NCBI GenBank assembly: GCA_023145485.1
Contig: JAGLDT010000196.1
Coordinates: forward strand, 1-6,802
Direction of reading: 5' to 3'
Source of the DNA: Cocleimonas sp.
GTDB taxonomy: Bacteria; Pseudomonadota; Gammaproteobacteria; Thiotrichales; Thiotrichaceae
Length of the DNA stretch: 6,802 bases
Made by a program: the position numbers and the translations under genes. The notes below the pieces were generated by a model. The model had not been told where the DNA came from and made no database searches. It saw nothing but the letters and a program-made list of their open reading frames with translations. Below are positions 6,408-6,802 of the stretch, piece after piece; within the stretch, counting starts at the first letter, position 1; each line of letters begins with the position of its first letter.

Positions 6408-6802
6408 ATGAACACAGATATTGTTTATGTTCGGGATTTGCAGGTAGCTGCTTTAATTGGTATTTACGATTGGGAACGACAGATTCGGCAGATGATTAAT
6501 ATTGATCTGGAAATGGGTTGGGATAATCGAAAAGCAGCTAGTACTGATGATATTCAGTACACATTGAACTATAAAGCAGCATCTAAAATGGTGGTGGATT
6601 TAGTGAAACACAGTGAATATCAGTTAGTTGAAACCTTGGCAGAACGTATTGCTGAGTTGTTACTGGATAAAATGCAAATTCCTTGGGTGAGGGTAACGCT
6701 AGGCAAACCTAAGGCAGTGAGCGGGTCACGTGAAGTGGGTGTTATTATTACTCGCAAACGTAAGGCGCAGGTTTATCTTGATATTGGCAGTAATATTGAT
6801 CG
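6408..6802 (+). CDS. folB: Dihydroneopterin aldolase fused to HPPK start (FolB-FolK), 3' end outside window
   Basis: Residues 1-118 are a complete FolB, which converts 7,8-dihydroneopterin to 6-hydroxymethyl-dihydropterin and glycolaldehyde in folate synthesis. Landmarks are IVYVRDLQVAALIGIYDWER (5-24), LNYKA (53-57) with the substrate-site Tyr55, LVETLAERIAELLL (73-86) with the pterin-anchoring Glu75, and VTLGKPKAV (96-104) with catalytic Lys100. FolB normally ends soon after GVII-x-R (111-116 here). This frame instead goes on without a stop into AQVYLDIGSNID (120-131), the opening strand of FolK (HPPK; family form V-Y-L-x-L-G-S-N), which acts on the FolB product. The window ends inside FolK. 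No in-frame ATG, GTG or TTG lies close to the FolK start. I chose the ATG at 6408, with CAGG at 6397-6400, spacing 7; an ATG at 6402 has no space for a ribosome binding site. A fusion is the simplest reading. Confidence 0.9.
   Translation, partial: MNTDIVYVRDLQVAALIGIYDWERQIRQMINIDLEMGWDNRKAASTDDIQYTLNYKAASKMVVDLVKHSEYQLVETLAERIAELLLDKMQIPWVRVTLGKPKAVSGSREVGVIITRKRKAQVYLDIGSNID

Overview
The window looks like a chromosomal segment of an AT-rich gammaproteobacterium. The dihydroneopterin aldolase start (GIYDWERQIRQ), the Alg8-type glycosyltransferase and the Fur-box-controlled feoAB pair all fit that class. A methanotroph-like or Thiotrichales-like host is plausible, but the sequence here does not decide it.

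Layout. Positions 1-258 are AT-rich and hold no gene I can support. Positions 259-775 are a scar of gene pieces. A small ORF with a good ribosome binding site ends in a fragment of the DNA-binding arm of an HU/IHF protein. Right behind it is the C-terminal part of a VapC-type PIN toxin in another frame. On the opposite strand lies what may be the first 15 codons of a further gene, cut off where the vapC remnant begins. Positions 775-4407 hold three minus-strand genes, feoA, feoB and an SO_0444-type Cu/Zn efflux permease, transcribed in that order. feoA and feoB overlap by 4 bp. feoB and the permease are separated by 175 bp that contain a run of four hairpins sharing a TCC or TCCT loop. Upstream of feoA are an extended -10 promoter and a strong Fur-box candidate. 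Positions 4555-6132 hold an Alg8-like membrane glycosyltransferase, alone, with no other alginate gene beside it. From 6408 to the window end, divergently transcribed, is folB. It reads without a stop into the start of folK, so the product looks like a FolB-FolK fusion for two consecutive folate steps.

How the genes work together. FeoA and FeoB form a ferrous iron uptake system, probably repressed by Fur when iron is plentiful. The permease downstream could export other divalent or monovalent metals, so the block may be a metal-balance unit, although the hairpin array could uncouple its expression. The glycosyltransferase and the folate gene are unrelated neighbours sharing a divergent intergenic region. 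The features most worth a second look are the orphan Alg8-like synthase, the FolB-FolK fusion, the hairpin array and the gene-fragment scar at the left end.
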